NCBI GenBank assembly: GCA_963814975.1
Contig: CAWFFB010000007.1
Span: 137,018-201,017 of the forward strand
DNA length: 64,000 nucleotides
Direction of reading: 5' to 3'
From: CAVUXJ01 sp963814975
Lineage (GTDB): Bacteria; Acidobacteriota; Vicinamibacteria; Vicinamibacterales; CAVVIG01
A program made the position numbers and the translations under genes. Positions 63,660-64,000 of the stretch are shown here, piece after piece; within the stretch, counting starts at the first letter, position 1; every line of letters begins with the position of its first letter. Under the pieces are notes generated by a model. That model searched no databases and was not told where the DNA came from. It was given only the letters and a program-made list of their open reading frames with translations.

Positions 63660-64000
63660 TCATGACGATAAACTTGTCGCGGCGGGGCGTCCCGAGGCAA
63701 AGCGCACGCCTTCAATCTCGTAGATACCGTCGCCGAGGCTCCTGGTCACGCGTGGCCGCGTCGGCAACCCGTGGCCGTGCTGCGGCATGCCGCCGTCAAT
63801 CGAGATCTGCGCTTCGTCAATCGCGCGCCCTTCGGCGTCGCGGACGATGAGGCGGACCGTTTGCAACTGTCGGGTGCGAAGCGGCCTAGCAGGATCCAGC
63901 GTCGCGACGTAGCGGCCTCCTACCGATGTCCGCGGTCCCAGGCCGAACTCGCTCGGGTCGGCCGCTTGGCACCGGTTCCGTGGATCATCATCATTGCGTG
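63660..64000 (-). CDS. YtkA/FixH-like domain protein, 5' end outside window and 3' end truncated
   Basis: The frame is open from the window edge to the stop at 63660. It carries the YtkA-like signature ISIDGGMPQHGHGLPTRPRV followed by SLGDGIYEIEGVRF, preceded by GGRYVATLDPARPL. Family members normally continue from GVRF or GMKF into NMPGWWEL and a final strand; here the sequence changes to ASGRPAATSLSS and stops. The end thus seems cut, by a frameshift or by the breakpoint of an insertion. Confidence 0.6.
   Translation of the reverse strand, partial: RNDDDPRNRCQAADPSEFGLGPRTSVGGRYVATLDPARPLRTRQLQTVRLIVRDAEGRAIDEAQISIDGGMPQHGHGLPTRPRVTRSLGDGIYEIEGVRFASGRPAATSLSS

Overview
The window is about 64 kb of GC-rich DNA from a Gram-negative (diderm) bacterium. 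LPS export genes (lptB, lptC/lptA, lptF/lptG), a complete tol-pal operon, phosphatidylserine-based lipid synthesis and the lpt-rpoN-hpf-hprK-rapZ-PTS neighbourhood all point that way. Gene content and protein style suggest Acidobacteriota, perhaps class Vicinamibacteria. That is inference: there is no rRNA or other lineage marker here. Most of the window is core chromosome; the last 5 kb is accessory DNA.

Layout. 1-6.4 kb: tail of an unknown gene, a fused LptF-LptG permease, a GH57 glycosidase, and a 1.2 kb gene-poor stretch with degenerate repeats. 6.4-11.8 kb (minus): recN, miaB, a bifunctional-nuclease-family gene, parA and parB. 11.9-17.9 kb (plus): a sigma70-type promoter, then tolQ-tolR-tolA-tolB-pal-cpoB and ssb. 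18-37.4 kb: an FGE-like gene (plus), then a long minus-strand series read guaA, dnaE, accA, recJ, lptC/lptA, lptB, rpoN, hpf, hprK, rapZ, EIIA-Man, HPr, EI, cupin. 37.5-43.8 kb: a PQQ-type propeller protein, an unknown membrane protein and a very large NtrY-like histidine kinase. 43.9-47.1 kb (minus): pssA, psd, a DUF465-type protein, rimI, tsaB. 47.3-56.6 kb: mutS coupled to a peptide-binding lipoprotein, a deoxyhypusine-synthase-like gene overlapping an agmatinase-like gene, a TPR membrane protein and kup. 56.8-58.6 kb: a decayed GT39-type gene and an F420:NADP-oxidoreductase-like gene. 59.2-62.5 kb: tRNA-Arg(CCT) followed by a small, partly decayed integrative element (integrase, excisionase-like, small proteins, DUF3987 remnant, AlpA-like). 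A truncated YtkA-like gene runs off the right edge.

How the genes work together. Envelope functions dominate: LPS transport (LptB, LptFG, LptCA), outer-membrane constriction (Tol-Pal-CpoB) and phospholipid synthesis (Psd, PssA, AccA). A second module is a regulatory-type PTS (EI, HPr with both His15 and Ser46, EIIA-Man, HprK, RapZ) with no sugar permease, next to rpoN and hpf.

Two window-wide features stand out. First, many intergenic gaps hold short arrays of heptanucleotide repeats; the heptamer word differs from gap to gap but the 7-bp period is constant, and several arrays contain opposed copies able to fold into long hairpins. Second, single-base frameshifts interrupt many conserved genes, mostly between 6.4 and 15.9 kb and often at short homopolymers. 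This looks like sequence error more than real gene decay, except in the accessory region.
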